A stretch of 64,000 nucleotides of DNA from Chloroflexota bacterium (GTDB lineage: Bacteria; Chloroflexota; Limnocylindria; Limnocylindrales; CSP1-4): assembly GCA_947475545.1 (NCBI GenBank), contig CANJLL010000003.1:124001-188000 (forward strand), written 5' to 3'. The position numbers and the translations under genes are program-made. This document shows, one piece after another, positions 1 to 9,073 of this stretch (positions within the stretch are counted from its first letter, which is position 1; every line of letters starts with the position of its first letter). Below the pieces are notes generated by a model. It was not told the DNA's origin. It did no database searches and saw nothing but the letters and a program-made list of their open reading frames with translations.

Positions 1-1149
1 CCGGCCGAAGGGGACTGTCAGGGCGACGCCCAGGCCCAGGTACAGGAGGGGCATCAGGCTGAGGATTGACCGGTAGTGGAGTGTTGGCGAGCCCACCAGC
101 GACTGGCCCACCGCCGCGGTCCCCGCCAGGCTCAGCAGCCCCAGCGCCACGATCCCGATCGCCAGCCGGCTGGTCTCGCTGGATCGTTGGGCCGAGTCAG
201 CGCCGCCGCGCAGCCGGAGCAGCCCGACCGCGGTCAGCGCCAGGGCGCCCACGACGGTCACGACCAGGGTCCAGATGGCGACAACGGTCGCATCGATGCC
301 GCCAAGGAAGGCCGTGGCAAAGGGCTCCAGCGCCCAGCTGGCCACCTCCGTGCCCCAGGCCAGGGTGAGTGGCGGGGTGCCGGAGGTGTGCTGCCACTGG
401 CGTGTGACCGCCAGCCAGACGAGGATCGGCCCCATGGCCAAGGCGACGGTCGCGAATGCCAGGCCGACCCCGCGCCAGCCGATGACGCCGGCCCCGCCTC
501 GGGCCCGGAGGCCCAGCCAGGCCACGGCGACCGCGCCTTCGAGGCCGAAGACCAGCGCCCCGTAGTGCTGGGCCAGTGAGGCAAGCAGCCCCGTCACCCC
601 GAAGGCCGCCAGGGCGCGGCGGTGCAGCGGGCCCGGTTGAAGGACGTAGAGCCACGCGGCGCTGGTGAGGCAGACCAGGCCGAAGGTGAGCGGGTGGGGT
701 CGGGCCTGTGCGGCGAAGCCGGCGATCAGCGGCGAAGCCATGCCCAGCGCCATGAACAGCAGCGCCGCGCCGAACCCCAGCCGACGCCAGGCCGCGAGGG
801 CCAGCCCGGTGAGCCCCACACCCACGGCGATGAGGCTGGGGAGACGGACCGTCGCCTCGCTAGCATCGTTGGTGATCCGCATGAGGATCCAGAGGAGAAG
901 CACGTGGAGCGGAGGGTGGATGTCCCCCGCCTGGATCTTGAGCATGCGGACCAGGTCGTGCGTGGCATCGCCCACGGAGACGAGCTCGTCGGTCCACAGG
1001 CTCTCCCGCCCCAGGTCGGGCAGGTGGAGCCACGTGTAGAAGACGCCCAGCACGAGGAGCAGGAGGCCGGGCCACGCGGCCGCGAGGCGCGCGGCGGCGC
1101 CGGGCTGCGCTGGTCGGCGGTCGGGGGCGGTCGGCGCGGGCAGGGACAT
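1..1149 (-). CDS. GT-C family membrane glycosyltransferase (partial, runs off the window)
   Basis: An uninterrupted minus-strand frame of 383 codons starts at ATG 1149 and continues past base 1, so the C-terminus is missing. After a Pro/Ala-rich cytoplasmic start there is a hydrophobic segment (about residues 25-43), then a first outer loop with WTDELVS (Asp54-Glu55) and HPPLH (78-82). This is the layout of the GT39/ArnT-like lipid-linked sugar transferases, in which the acidic pair is catalytic. Further hydrophobic segments alternate with short Arg-rich loops. A CACAAT hexamer at 1157-1162 lies 7 bases before the ATG, suggesting a leaderless mRNA. Substrate is unknown; the family-level call is fairly safe, the exact GT family is not. 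Confidence 0.75.
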   Translation of the reverse strand, partial: MSLPAPTAPDRRPAQPGAAARLAAAWPGLLLLVLGVFYTWLHLPDLGRESLWTDELVSVGDATHDLVRMLKIQAGDIHPPLHVLLLWILMRITNDASEATVRLPSLIAVGVGLTGLALAAWRRLGFGAALLFMALGMASPLIAGFAAQARPHPLTFGLVCLTSAAWLYVLQPGPLHRRALAAFGVTGLLASLAQHYGALVFGLEGAVAVAWLGLRARGGAGVIGWRGVGLAFATVALAMGPILVWLAVTRQWQHTSGTPPLTLAWGTEVASWALEPFATAFLGGIDATVVAIWTLVVTVVGALALTAVGLLRLRGGADSAQRSSETSRLAIGIVALGLLSLAGTAAVGQSLVGSPTLHYRSILSLMPLLYLGLGVALTVPFGR

Positions 1150-1174
1150 CAAGCGCATTGTGCGGCCACGGCGA

Positions 1175-2110
1175 TCAGCCGGGCGGCGCCTGGAGCACGT
1201 CGGCGGGCTCATGTCGCTGGGCCCGTGAGCTGACGACGCCCTGGATGACCAGTCCCGCGGTGATGAGGGCGGCCCCGACAAGCCCCGCAAGGCCAAACCG
1301 CTCCCCCAGGACCAGCACGCCGAGGAGGGTCGCGACGAGTGGCTCCGCGAGCACCAGCGTCGCCACCGCACCCGCCTCGAGGACGCTGAGGCCGAGCCCG
1401 AACAGGACGTAGGCGGCGCCGGTGGTGACCAGGCCCAGCCACAGGGCCACGGCCAGGCCCGCGGGTTGGGCGAGCCATGTCGACCCCGATACCAGGAGGA
1501 CCGGGACCATGACGCATCCGCCGAGGGCGAACTGGGCCGCCATTACCTCGGGCGCCTGCCCGCCGCCGATGAGCAGGCGTTTGGCGGCCACGGTGTAGCT
1601 GGCGTACGACAACCCGGAGCCAAGCGCGAGCAGCAGCCCCAGGGCCGGCACGTCCGGTTGTGCCAGGCCATCAAGGCCCAGCAGGGCGAGGCCCGTGACG
1701 CAGATGCTGGTTGCGGCCCACCAGGCGCGGCCCGGTCGCTCGCGCCACAGGAGCCACGAGAGGAGGCCCACCAGCGCGGGCCCACTGCCGATGGTGAGCA
1801 GCGTGGCAACGGCGACCCCGGCGGACCGCGTCGCCGCGAAGAAGCAGAGTTGATAGGCGGCCGTGGCGAGCCCGCCGGAGATCCCCCAGGGCGTGCGCCA
1901 GTAGCCGAGTGCCGACCTCCGTCGTCCGCCAAGCAGCGGGACCGCGGCGAGGAGGGCCACGCCGCCCACGAACAGCCGCGCGGCGCCGATGCCGAGCGGC
2001 GTGGCCGATGGCGGCGCGAAGTGGGCGCTGGTGCCGGTGGTGCCAAACAGGACCGCGGCCGCGAGCACCTCCAGGACGCCCCGACGGCGGTGCGCGGCAG
2101 GGGTGGACAT
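1175..2110 (-). CDS. EamA/DMT-family transporter
   Basis: A 311-residue integral membrane protein with about ten hydrophobic segments arranged as two similar halves, the hallmark of EamA (drug/metabolite transporter) permeases. The first half opens with the helix AAAVLFGTTGTSAHF, and the second half ends in the typical LAEPLVATLLGVLVLGE segment. Such proteins export or import small metabolites; the substrate cannot be told from sequence. I chose ATG 2110 because a TACGAT hexamer (2118-2123) lies 7 bases upstream, as in other apparently leaderless genes here; a GTG at 2152 would add 14 residues. It lies 25 bases from the truncated glycosyltransferase gene, on the same strand. Confidence 0.85.
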   Translation of the reverse strand: MSTPAAHRRRGVLEVLAAAVLFGTTGTSAHFAPPSATPLGIGAARLFVGGVALLAAVPLLGGRRRSALGYWRTPWGISGGLATAAYQLCFFAATRSAGVAVATLLTIGSGPALVGLLSWLLWRERPGRAWWAATSICVTGLALLGLDGLAQPDVPALGLLLALGSGLSYASYTVAAKRLLIGGGQAPEVMAAQFALGGCVMVPVLLVSGSTWLAQPAGLAVALWLGLVTTGAAYVLFGLGLSVLEAGAVATLVLAEPLVATLLGVLVLGERFGLAGLVGAALITAGLVIQGVVSSRAQRHEPADVLQAPPG

Positions 2111-2167
2111 GGGGCGCATCGTAGCCGCGGATGACGCCGCCGCTGACGACACTCCGCCGCTGCCGAT

Positions 2168-3511
2168 CTAGCTGGTGAAGCGCCCCGCGGTGGAGGAGAC
2201 GAAGCGTGTCTGGCGCTTGCGGAACTCCAGCGCGATCTCGCCCGTGGGCCCGTTCCGGTGCTTGGCCAGCTTGAGCTTGATCTCCTCTTGCTCCGCCGCG
2301 TGCGAATCGCCCTGGCGTTCTGCCTCGCGCCAGAGGAACAGCACGAGGTCCGCGTCCTGTTCGATGGCCCCGGACTCGCGGAGGTCCGACAGGCGCGGCT
2401 CCTTCTCGTTGCGCATCTCCGGCTGCCGGGAGAGCTGCGAGAGCGCGATGACCGGGACGTCCAGCTCTCGGGCGAGACCCTTGAGCCCACGGGAGATCTC
2501 CGAGACCTCCTGGACGCGGTTGGCGTCCTTCGTGGAGCTGGAGCCCTGCATCAGCTGCAGGTAATCCACGACCACCAGGTCCAAGCCCGCTTCCGCCTGG
2601 AGTCGGCGCGCCTTGGTGCGCAGCTCCATGGTGGAAATGTTCGGCGTGTCGTCGATGTAGAGCTGGGCCTCTGAGAGGGCGTTCATCGCCGGCGCCAGGC
2701 GGGTGAAATCCATCTCCTCCAGGAAGCCGGTGCGCAGCCGGTCGGCGTCGATGTTGGCCACGCTGGAGAGCAGCCGCTGGACCAGCTGCTCCTTGCTCAT
2801 CTCCAGCGAGAAGATGCCGACCGACCGCTTGTCGCGGACCGCGGCATGCTCCGCGATGTTCAGCGCCAGGCTGGTCTTGCCGACAGACGGCCGGGCGGCG
2901 AGGATGATCAGGTCCGACTTCTGGAAGCCAGTGGTGAGCTGATCCAGGTCCGGGAACCCGGAGCGCACGCCCAGGATCTCCCCGCGATGCGCGTGGAGGT
3001 AGTCCAGCCGGTCGTACGCGGCATGGAGCAGATCCTTGAGGGGCGCAAAGCCGGCCGTGATGCGGCGGCTGCTGACGTTGAAGAGCTCCGACTCCGCCCG
3101 GTCGATGGCCTCCTGGATCTCCGCCGGATCTTCGTAGCCGATCCCCGCGATCTTGCCGGCCGCCGCGATCAGGTTCCGGAGCACCGACTTGCGCTCCACG
3201 ATCCGCGCGTACTGGACGGCGTGGACGGCGGTGGGGGTGCTGCTGGTGAGGCTGGCCAGGTAGGCGCGGCCACCGACGCCCTCCAGGTCCCCGTCCCGCT
3301 CCAGGACCTCCGCGACCGTGACGATGTCGATGGGCTCACGGCGCTCGAACAGGTCCAGGATGCCGGCGAAGATCCGGGCGTTGGCCTGGCGGTAGAAGTC
3401 CTGCGGGCGCAGGAACTCGGCGACCTCCACGACGGCATCGCGGTCGATGAGGATGGCGCCGAGGACGGACTGCTCCGCCTCGAGGCTCTGGGGTGGCAGG
3501 CGATCGATCAT
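2168..3511 (-). CDS. dnaB: Replicative DNA helicase DnaB
   Basis: A 447-residue DnaB, the hexameric fork helicase that unwinds duplex DNA and binds primase. The N-terminal all-helical domain begins with PPQSLEAEQSVLGAIL (about residues 6-21). The RecA-like C-terminal domain carries Walker A ARPSVGKTS (about 205-213), a hydrophobic Walker B strand ending in VVVDYLQLM, and the DnaB signature SQLSRQPEMR followed by LSDLRESGAIEQDAD. Length matches the family and no intein is present. It lies downstream of lexA on the same strand with a 200-base gap, not in the common rplI-dnaB order; rplI is nearby but on the opposite strand. No strong Shine-Dalgarno precedes the ATG. Confidence 0.97.
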   Translation of the reverse strand: MIDRLPPQSLEAEQSVLGAILIDRDAVVEVAEFLRPQDFYRQANARIFAGILDLFERREPIDIVTVAEVLERDGDLEGVGGRAYLASLTSSTPTAVHAVQYARIVERKSVLRNLIAAAGKIAGIGYEDPAEIQEAIDRAESELFNVSSRRITAGFAPLKDLLHAAYDRLDYLHAHRGEILGVRSGFPDLDQLTTGFQKSDLIILAARPSVGKTSLALNIAEHAAVRDKRSVGIFSLEMSKEQLVQRLLSSVANIDADRLRTGFLEEMDFTRLAPAMNALSEAQLYIDDTPNISTMELRTKARRLQAEAGLDLVVVDYLQLMQGSSSTKDANRVQEVSEISRGLKGLARELDVPVIALSQLSRQPEMRNEKEPRLSDLRESGAIEQDADLVLFLWREAERQGDSHAAEQEEIKLKLAKHRNGPTGEIALEFRKRQTRFVSSTAGRFTS

Positions 3512-3711
3512 GGGTCTCGCAACTGGTCAGGCGCAGGGTGGACAAGCACGGCCGTCAGTCTGGCGGTCCGAACCCGTGAGGCCCTAGGGGCCAATCCACG
3601 AAGATCTCCACCACTTCCCGTGGCCCCCTGCCGCGCTGTGGACAGGCTGTGGACGACCGCCCGAATCCACCGGATCCTGGCTCACGCCCACCCGGACCGG
3701 TGCGGCCCCGG

Positions 3712-4377
3712 TCAGTCCAGCCGGCGGATGACCCCGATGAGTTTGCCCTGGATGCGCACGTCGTCGAAGTACATGGCCGGGTAGTTGGCGTTGGCCGGCT
3801 GGAGGCGGACCTTGTCCTTCTCCTTGAAGAAGGTCTTGAGGGTGACGCCGTTCTCCTCCACCTGGGCCACAACGATGTCCCCGTTGCGGGCCGTGGTCTG
3901 CGGCCGGATCAGGACGAAGTCCCCGTCCGCGATGTGCGCATCAATCATGGAGTCTCCGCGCACCCGCAGGACGTAGGCGTCCCCACCGGGCGCCAGCATG
4001 TCCGGGATGGACAGCGTCTCCGACGTGTCCTGGTAGGCCTCGATGGGGCCGCCGGCGGCGATCTCCCCGACGACCGGCAGGACGTAGGACTGTGCCGTGG
4101 TGGCCTGGGGCACCAGCTCGCTGGTGAGACCGAGGCGGATGGCGGCGGTTGGCGTGAGCCGGATGGCACGCGACAGTGCGGCATCCCCGTCTCCCTTGGT
4201 GCGCTCCAGGTAGCCGTCTCGCTCCAGGACCTGGAGGTGGTGGTGGACGGCTGACGGCGAGGAGAGCCCCACGGCGCGAGCGATCTCCCGCACGGAGGGC
4301 GGGAACCCGCGAGCCCTCAGCGTGGCGGCGATGTAGTCGAGGATCTTCTGTTTGCGTTCGGCGTCGTGCCTGGTCAA
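3712..4377 (-). CDS. lexA: SOS repressor LexA (TTG start)
   Basis: A 221-residue LexA. The winged helix is at about 10-60, with recognition region SVREIARAVGLSSPSAVHHH. The self-cleavage bond is Ala108-Gly109 in VVGEIAAGGP; the catalytic dyad is Ser143 (RGDSM) and Lys181 (VTLKTF). I placed the start at TTG 4377 because an AAGGAGG ribosome site (4384-4390) sits 6 bases ahead and the protein then opens directly with the usual DNA-binding helix; the frame is open to 4545 but that extension is Arg/Ala-rich and overlaps the promoter. LexA represses DNA-damage genes until RecA filaments trigger self-cleavage. Its own promoter carries an SOS box (separate entry), so it is autoregulated. Confidence 0.97.
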   Translation of the reverse strand: MTRHDAERKQKILDYIAATLRARGFPPSVREIARAVGLSSPSAVHHHLQVLERDGYLERTKGDGDAALSRAIRLTPTAAIRLGLTSELVPQATTAQSYVLPVVGEIAAGGPIEAYQDTSETLSIPDMLAPGGDAYVLRVRGDSMIDAHIADGDFVLIRPQTTARNGDIVVAQVEENGVTLKTFFKEKDKVRLQPANANYPAMYFDDVRIQGKLIGVIRRLD

Positions 4378-4397
4378 CTGGCGCCTCCTTGCCCGCC

Positions 4398-4425
4398 ATG
4401 ATACCGAACGCACGTTCGATGTCAA
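4398..4425 (-). promoter_or_regulatory. lexA promoter with SOS box between -35 and -10
   Basis: Reading the minus strand, TTGACA (4425-4420) and TATCAT (4403-4398) are separated by 16 bases. The spacer contains CGAACGTGCGTTCG (4418-4405), a perfect fit to the Gram-positive-type LexA box CGAAC-N4-GTTCG. A repressor bound there would cover both promoter elements. The predicted transcript start is around 4391, just before the ribosome site, giving a leader of only about 14 bases. Confidence 0.92.
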
Positions 4426-4545
4426 GCACAGGCGAGCGCCCCGGCAGGGGCTGCTAGACTCCGCATCCCCCGGCGCCGCTGCAGCGCGCCGCGCGGGAGC
4501 GCAGCGGGCGGAGAGCCCCGGAACCTCGAGGCGGACCAGGCACAC

Positions 4546-5088
4546 ATGGCACGTGAGGCGCGCGACACGCGCGATGCACGCTCAGGATCCGCGCGGACCC
4601 GTCGCTGGCGCTCAGGGTCCGCGCTGGCGCGCACTCTCGGTGTCGTCGCGCTCCTGCCTGTCGCGGGTCGCGCCCCACTCTATGCACGGCTGGTCTGGAG
4701 CCTTGCCCGGGACGAGCGCATGCCGGCCGGCGCCAAGGCGGCGCTGGCCATCGCGACGGGCTACGTCGTGCTTGGGCGGGACCTCCTCCCGGATGACCTG
4801 CCCCTGCTGGGCGGCCTCGACGACCTCGTCGTGGTGGCCCTGGCGGTGGATCTCTTCCTCGAGAGCGCACCCGATCTGGTGCTCGCCGAGAAGCTGGCCG
4901 AACTTGACATCCCGCGCGAGGCGTATGATCGCGACATCGCCCAGATTCGCCGGCTGACGCCCGGTCCGCTCCGACGTCTGATCCGTCGTCTCCCCGCCGT
5001 AGTCGATCTGGCCGACGAGGCATGGCATCGCTCAGGTCTTGGTCCCCGCCTGCGGACCTGGATCACCAAGGAGGATTCGCTCGCGTGA
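4546..5088 (+). CDS. DUF1232 (YkvA-like) membrane-associated protein
   Basis: A 180-residue protein. Its middle (about 62-105) has the DUF1232 pattern: a basic lead-in, a hydrophobic stretch AALAIATGYVVLG, then RDLLPDDLPLLGGLDDL, matching the family consensus of an SP/RDLIPD turn followed by a second hydrophobic segment with GxLDD. The family is widespread and has no established biochemical role. The N-terminus is Arg/Ser-rich. Its TGA overlaps the GTG of rplI by 4 bases, so the two are probably translationally coupled. It is divergently oriented from lexA across a 168-base gap. Function unknown. Confidence 0.8.
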   Translation: MAREARDTRDARSGSARTRRWRSGSALARTLGVVALLPVAGRAPLYARLVWSLARDERMPAGAKAALAIATGYVVLGRDLLPDDLPLLGGLDDLVVVALAVDLFLESAPDLVLAEKLAELDIPREAYDRDIAQIRRLTPGPLRRLIRRLPAVVDLADEAWHRSGLGPRLRTWITKEDSLA

Positions 5089-5531
5089 AGGTCATTCTGA
5101 CGACGGACGTTCCGAAGCTCGGCAAGTCCGGTGAGATCAAGGACGTGGCGGATGGCTTCGCCGAGAACTTCCTGATCCGCCAGAAGTTTGCCGTTCCGGC
5201 GGCAGGCGGCGCGTATCGCGCGTGGCAGCACGACATCGCCAGCCGCGAAGACAAGCGCAAGCGCGAGCGCGAGGAGGCGGAGATCGCCGCCACCCGCATC
5301 GGCTCCACCACGCTCACGATGGGCGTCAAGGTGGGCGACGGCGGCAAGCTGTACGGCTCCATCACCAGCAAGGACATCGCCGACGCGCTGGGTCGCCGCG
5401 GCATCGTGGTGGACCGCCACAAGATCGACCTGGATGAGCCCCTCAAGAGCCTGGGCACCTACAAGGTGGCCATCAAGGTCCTGCCGGGCATCATCTCCGA
5501 GGTCACCATCATCGTCGAGCCCAAGGGCTGA
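5085..5531 (+). CDS. rplI: 50S ribosomal protein L9
   Basis: A 148-residue L9, which binds 23S rRNA near the L1 stalk and helps reading-frame maintenance. The N-terminal globular domain begins MKVILTTDVPKLGKSGEIK and includes the diagnostic GFAENFLIRQKFAVPA. A charged connecting helix (about 60-75, rich in Lys, Arg and Glu) leads to the C-terminal domain, which contains KLYGSITSKDIADAL. Start chosen at GTG 5085: AAGGAGG at 5068-5074 gives 10-base spacing, and L9 normally begins exactly here. It overlaps the DUF1232 gene and is followed by a strong hairpin. Confidence 0.97.
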   Translation: MKVILTTDVPKLGKSGEIKDVADGFAENFLIRQKFAVPAAGGAYRAWQHDIASREDKRKREREEAEIAATRIGSTTLTMGVKVGDGGKLYGSITSKDIADALGRRGIVVDRHKIDLDEPLKSLGTYKVAIKVLPGIISEVTIIVEPKG

Positions 5532-5549
5532 CCCGGCGCCTCGCACATT

Positions 5550-5570
5550 GCCGGGGGCTCGGCCCCCGGC
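5550..5570 (+). terminator. Perfect 9-bp hairpin after rplI
   Basis: GCCGGGGGC and GCCCCCGGC are perfect inverted arms around a TCG loop, 18 bases after the rplI stop. There is no T-run, so it may be a Rho-aided or GC-type intrinsic terminator, or only an mRNA-stabilising stem. Confidence 0.55.
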
Positions 5571-5702
5571 TCAACGGGCACCCATCGGCGCTTCGGGCGG
5601 TCTGGCCAGCACCATGATCACCGCCGGTCAGCGGCCCTGGTGGTCGCGTGCCCTCCGATCGGGCAGAATGGCCCCCATCCACCACAGGCTCGGGAGGGGT
5701 GC

Positions 5703-6995
5703 GTGCGCTATGGCGTGATCGGCGCCGGGGTCCTGGGCCTCACCGCCGCCCTGCGCCTCGCGGAGCGCGGCCACCAGGTCACGGTCCTGGAGCGGGACCG
5801 CGTCCCGGGCGGCCTGGCCGCCTCGTTCGAAGTGGCTCCCGGCGCCTGGCTGGAGAAGTTCTACCACCACATCTTCCGGACGGACCGGCACGCGGTGGCG
5901 CTGATCCGCGAGCTGGGCCTGGGCGACGACCTGCGCTGGCACCGACCGGTCACCACGGTCTTCGTGGGCGGTCGGGCCCGTCAGCTGGATTCCCCGCGCA
6001 GCGTCCTCCAGTTCGACCCGTTGTCCGTCCCGGATCGGCTCCGCCTGGCCGCGGGCCTGGCCTATCTCCGGCTCCTGCCGTCCGCCGGCTCCCTGGAGCG
6101 GGCGACCGCCAGCGAGTGGCTCCCGCGGATCATGGGTCGGCCGGCGTATGAGACGGTCTGGGAGCCCCTGTTGCGCGGCAAGTTCGGCGATGCGGCGCCG
6201 GAGATCACGATGGCCTGGCTCTGGGCGCGGATCCATTGCCGGACCGCTGACCTGGGCTACCTGCGGGGCGGGTTCGGCCGGTTGTACACGGCGCTGGCGG
6301 CGCGCCTCGAGGAGCGCGGCGGCCGGATCGTGTACGGGGCGGTCGTCACGGCGATCCGGACAAGCCCCGACGGCGGGCTGGCGGTCACCTTCGGGTTGGC
6401 CGGCGCAGGCGAGGCCGGCGAAGCCTTCGACCGCGTCATCTCCACCCTGCCGACCGGCCTGACCGTCCGCCTGGCCCCCGACCTGCCGCCCGACTACGTC
6501 TCCGCGCACCCGGCCCCGCGCGCCCTCGGCGCCCACTGCCTCGTGCTCTCGCTGGACCGGCGGCTGACCGACGTGTACTGGATCGGCGTCAATGACCCGG
6601 GGCTGCCGTTCCTCGCCGCGGTCGAGCACACGAACATGGTCCCGGAGGCCGAATACGGCGGCCGCCACCTCGTCTACCTGGGCAACTACCGACATCACGA
6701 CGACCCGATCTTCGGGATGTCGAAGGAGCAGCTGATCGAGGCGTTCACGCCCGGGCTCCGCCGCCTGAACCCCGCCTTCGACCCGTCGTGGATCCGCGAC
6801 TCGTGGTCGTTCGCGGCGCTCTTCGCCCAGCCCGTGGTGACGGCCGACTTCGCGCGGAACATCCCGGGCTTCGACACGCCGCTGGCCGGGCTGTACGTCG
6901 CCAACATGTTCCAGGTCTACCCGTATGACCGCGGCCAGAACTACTCGATCGCCCTGGCCGAGCGGCTGGTCCGCCACCTGGAGCCGGGCGCGTGA
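5703..6995 (+). CDS. FAD/NAD(P)-binding amine-oxidase-like oxidoreductase
   Basis: A 430-residue flavoprotein. The Rossmann fold opens at the very N-terminus with GVIGAGVLGLTAALRLAERG (the GxGxxG dinucleotide motif), followed by the acidic residue that binds ribose in VTVLERD and by PGGLAASFE. It belongs to the broad protoporphyrinogen-oxidase/UDP-galactopyranose-mutase-like group of FAD proteins, here without a substrate assignment. GTG 5703 is preferred over upstream codons because GGGAGGGG lies just ahead and the fold then starts at residue 3. The stop overlaps the next gene by 4 bases, opening the surface-glycan type cluster. A sugar-nucleotide or polyprenyl substrate would fit the neighbours, but this is inference. 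Confidence 0.8.
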   Translation: MRYGVIGAGVLGLTAALRLAERGHQVTVLERDRVPGGLAASFEVAPGAWLEKFYHHIFRTDRHAVALIRELGLGDDLRWHRPVTTVFVGGRARQLDSPRSVLQFDPLSVPDRLRLAAGLAYLRLLPSAGSLERATASEWLPRIMGRPAYETVWEPLLRGKFGDAAPEITMAWLWARIHCRTADLGYLRGGFGRLYTALAARLEERGGRIVYGAVVTAIRTSPDGGLAVTFGLAGAGEAGEAFDRVISTLPTGLTVRLAPDLPPDYVSAHPAPRALGAHCLVLSLDRRLTDVYWIGVNDPGLPFLAAVEHTNMVPEAEYGGRHLVYLGNYRHHDDPIFGMSKEQLIEAFTPGLRRLNPAFDPSWIRDSWSFAALFAQPVVTADFARNIPGFDTPLAGLYVANMFQVYPYDRGQNYSIALAERLVRHLEPGA

Positions 6996-9013
6996 TCGCG
7001 GCGCTGGCGCTCCTCGCGGCCGGGGTGACGGGCGGGACGCTGGCCACCTGGCTCTTCGCGCCACGCCTCGCCGGCTATGCGCGGGTCGCGTGGGGTACGT
7101 TCGTCGGCTGGACGCTGCTGGCGTTCGGCGGGTTCATCACCGCCTCCATCGTCGGCATGGGCGTCACCACGCTGCTCATGGCAGCGCTGGTCGCGCTGCT
7201 CCCCGCCCTCGCGCTGGCTCGGCCAGCGGTGCGCGGCCGGATCGTGGCCGACATCGAGGCGGGCCGGCGCGGCGCCGCGCAGGTCATCCGGAGGCTGGCG
7301 CACGGCCTGGGCACCGGCGGCATCACCCCCGGCGACCTCATCAAGACGGCGTACGTCGCGTTCGTGGGCGTCGTCCTCTGGCTCGTCGCCGAGCGGACGT
7401 TCTTTGCCGAGTCGGGCGGCCTGTTCATCGGGAACGCCAACAACCTCGGCGACCTTCCGTACCACGTCTCGATCACGGCCGGCTTCGCCTTCGGCGACAA
7501 CTTCCCGCCCGGCAACCCGGTGTACGCCGGCAGCGGGCTCTCGTATCACTACATGTCCGACTTCCTGGCCGCGCTGCCCATCGCCGCCGGCGCCTCGCTG
7601 GTGCAGGCCTGGTTCCTGATCACGCTGGGGCTGCTCCTGGCGCTGGCGGCCACGCTGCATCGCTGGGCCCGCGAGCTGACGGGGAGCGTGGGGGCGGCGC
7701 GCCTGGTGCCGCTCATCGTGCTCGGGAGCGGCGGCCTGGGCTGGGTGACGCTGGTGGACCAGGCAACGGCGTCGGGGACGTCGGTCGTGGCCGCCTACCT
7801 CGCCGGTGATGCCCGCTACACGATCGGCGATTCCGACGGGCTCTACCGCTTCGGCAACGCGATCACCACGCTCCTCATCCCACAGCGCGGCCTGCTCCTG
7901 GGCTTTGGCCTGGCAGTGATCGTCTTCACGCTGCTCTGGCGCCAGGTCGACACCCGGATGGTGGCGGCCTCGCCGCCCGCCTCCGGCCTCGCCGCCCGCC
8001 TCCGGCCACTGACCTCGATCCCGGGCTGGCAGCGGGTCCTGGTCGCCGGCCTCCTCACCGGCGTCCTGCCGATCGTCCACATCCACTCCTGGGCGGTGGT
8101 CTTCGGGACCGCGTTCCTGCTGGGCGTGGTGTTCCGCCAGTGGCGCGAGGGGCGCTGGCGCGCCTGGGTCGTCTACGTCCTGGCGGCCGTCGCGCTGTCG
8201 GTGCCCGCCCTGCTCTGGACCGCGCGGGGCAGCCAGGCCAGCTTCACGGCGTTCCTGGACATCAAGCCCGGCTGGGACAGCGGCGATCACAACCTGCTGG
8301 TCTTCTGGGCCGCCAATGCGGGGGTATTCATCACCCTGCTCGTGGTCGCCTACCTGGCGGACCGCGAGACGCGCCTCCTGGGCCGGAAGCTGTTTGCCTA
8401 CTCGGCGGTCTTCCTGTTCTGGTTCGTGCTGGCCAACGTGCTGCGCCTGGCGCCCTGGATCTGGGACAACATCAAGGTGCTGCTCTTCTGGTGGCTGGGC
8501 GGCGCGCCCGTGGTGGCGTTGCTGCTGACCCGACTCTGGCAGGAGCGGGGCGCGGCAGGACGGGCCGGCGCCGCCGTGCTGTTGGTGATCATCACGCTCT
8601 CGGGTGCGCTCGATATCGGCCGGGCCACCCTGGGCCCCCGCACCTTCCGCGAGTGGGACACCGACGGGGTGGCCTTCGCCGCGCGGATCCGGGCGGAGAC
8701 GCCCAGCGGGGCCCTGATCCTCGCCGACCCTACGTACAACTCGCCCGTGCTCCTGGCGGGACGCCCGGTGTACATGGGCTACTCGGGCTGGCTGTTCGCC
8801 AACGGCTTGCCCTACGCCCAGCGTGAGCAGGACGTTCGAACCATCTACACGGGCGGTGCCGGCGCCGAGGATCTCCTCCTGCGCGCCGGGATCGGGTACA
8901 TCGTGGTCGGCCCGCAGGAACGGGCCGAGGTCAAGCCCAGCGACCAGTTCCTGGCCCGCTACCCCGTGGTCATCGAAGTCGGCGCGTACCGGCTTCTGCA
9001 AGTGTCACAGTGA
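6992..9013 (+). CDS. Large multi-pass membrane protein, GT-C-like (paralog 1 of 3)
   Basis: A 673-residue protein with numerous hydrophobic helices. It shares three signatures with the products at 12978 and 16070: an outer-loop motif of the type GDNFPPGNPVYAG followed by SYHYMSDFLAAL; a mid-protein run of Pro/Gln/Arg before a helix (IPQRGLLLGFGLA); and a C-terminal soluble motif ILADPTYNSPVLLAGRPVY, followed about 40 residues later by LLRAGIGYIVVG. The general shape (loops with acidic residues, then many helices, then a soluble tail) suggests a GT-C-fold glycosyltransferase, but no named family is recognised with certainty. GTG 6992 overlaps the upstream stop by 4 bases, so it is likely co-translated with the oxidoreductase. 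Confidence 0.7.
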   Translation: MIAALALLAAGVTGGTLATWLFAPRLAGYARVAWGTFVGWTLLAFGGFITASIVGMGVTTLLMAALVALLPALALARPAVRGRIVADIEAGRRGAAQVIRRLAHGLGTGGITPGDLIKTAYVAFVGVVLWLVAERTFFAESGGLFIGNANNLGDLPYHVSITAGFAFGDNFPPGNPVYAGSGLSYHYMSDFLAALPIAAGASLVQAWFLITLGLLLALAATLHRWARELTGSVGAARLVPLIVLGSGGLGWVTLVDQATASGTSVVAAYLAGDARYTIGDSDGLYRFGNAITTLLIPQRGLLLGFGLAVIVFTLLWRQVDTRMVAASPPASGLAARLRPLTSIPGWQRVLVAGLLTGVLPIVHIHSWAVVFGTAFLLGVVFRQWREGRWRAWVVYVLAAVALSVPALLWTARGSQASFTAFLDIKPGWDSGDHNLLVFWAANAGVFITLLVVAYLADRETRLLGRKLFAYSAVFLFWFVLANVLRLAPWIWDNIKVLLFWWLGGAPVVALLLTRLWQERGAAGRAGAAVLLVIITLSGALDIGRATLGPRTFREWDTDGVAFAARIRAETPSGALILADPTYNSPVLLAGRPVYMGYSGWLFANGLPYAQREQDVRTIYTGGAGAEDLLLRAGIGYIVVGPQERAEVKPSDQFLARYPVVIEVGAYRLLQVSQ

Positions 9014-9073
9014 GCACCTGTCGCCCGGCGGCGCAGCCCTGCCTGCCAACCAGCCAGATCGAGGTCTCCGCGC

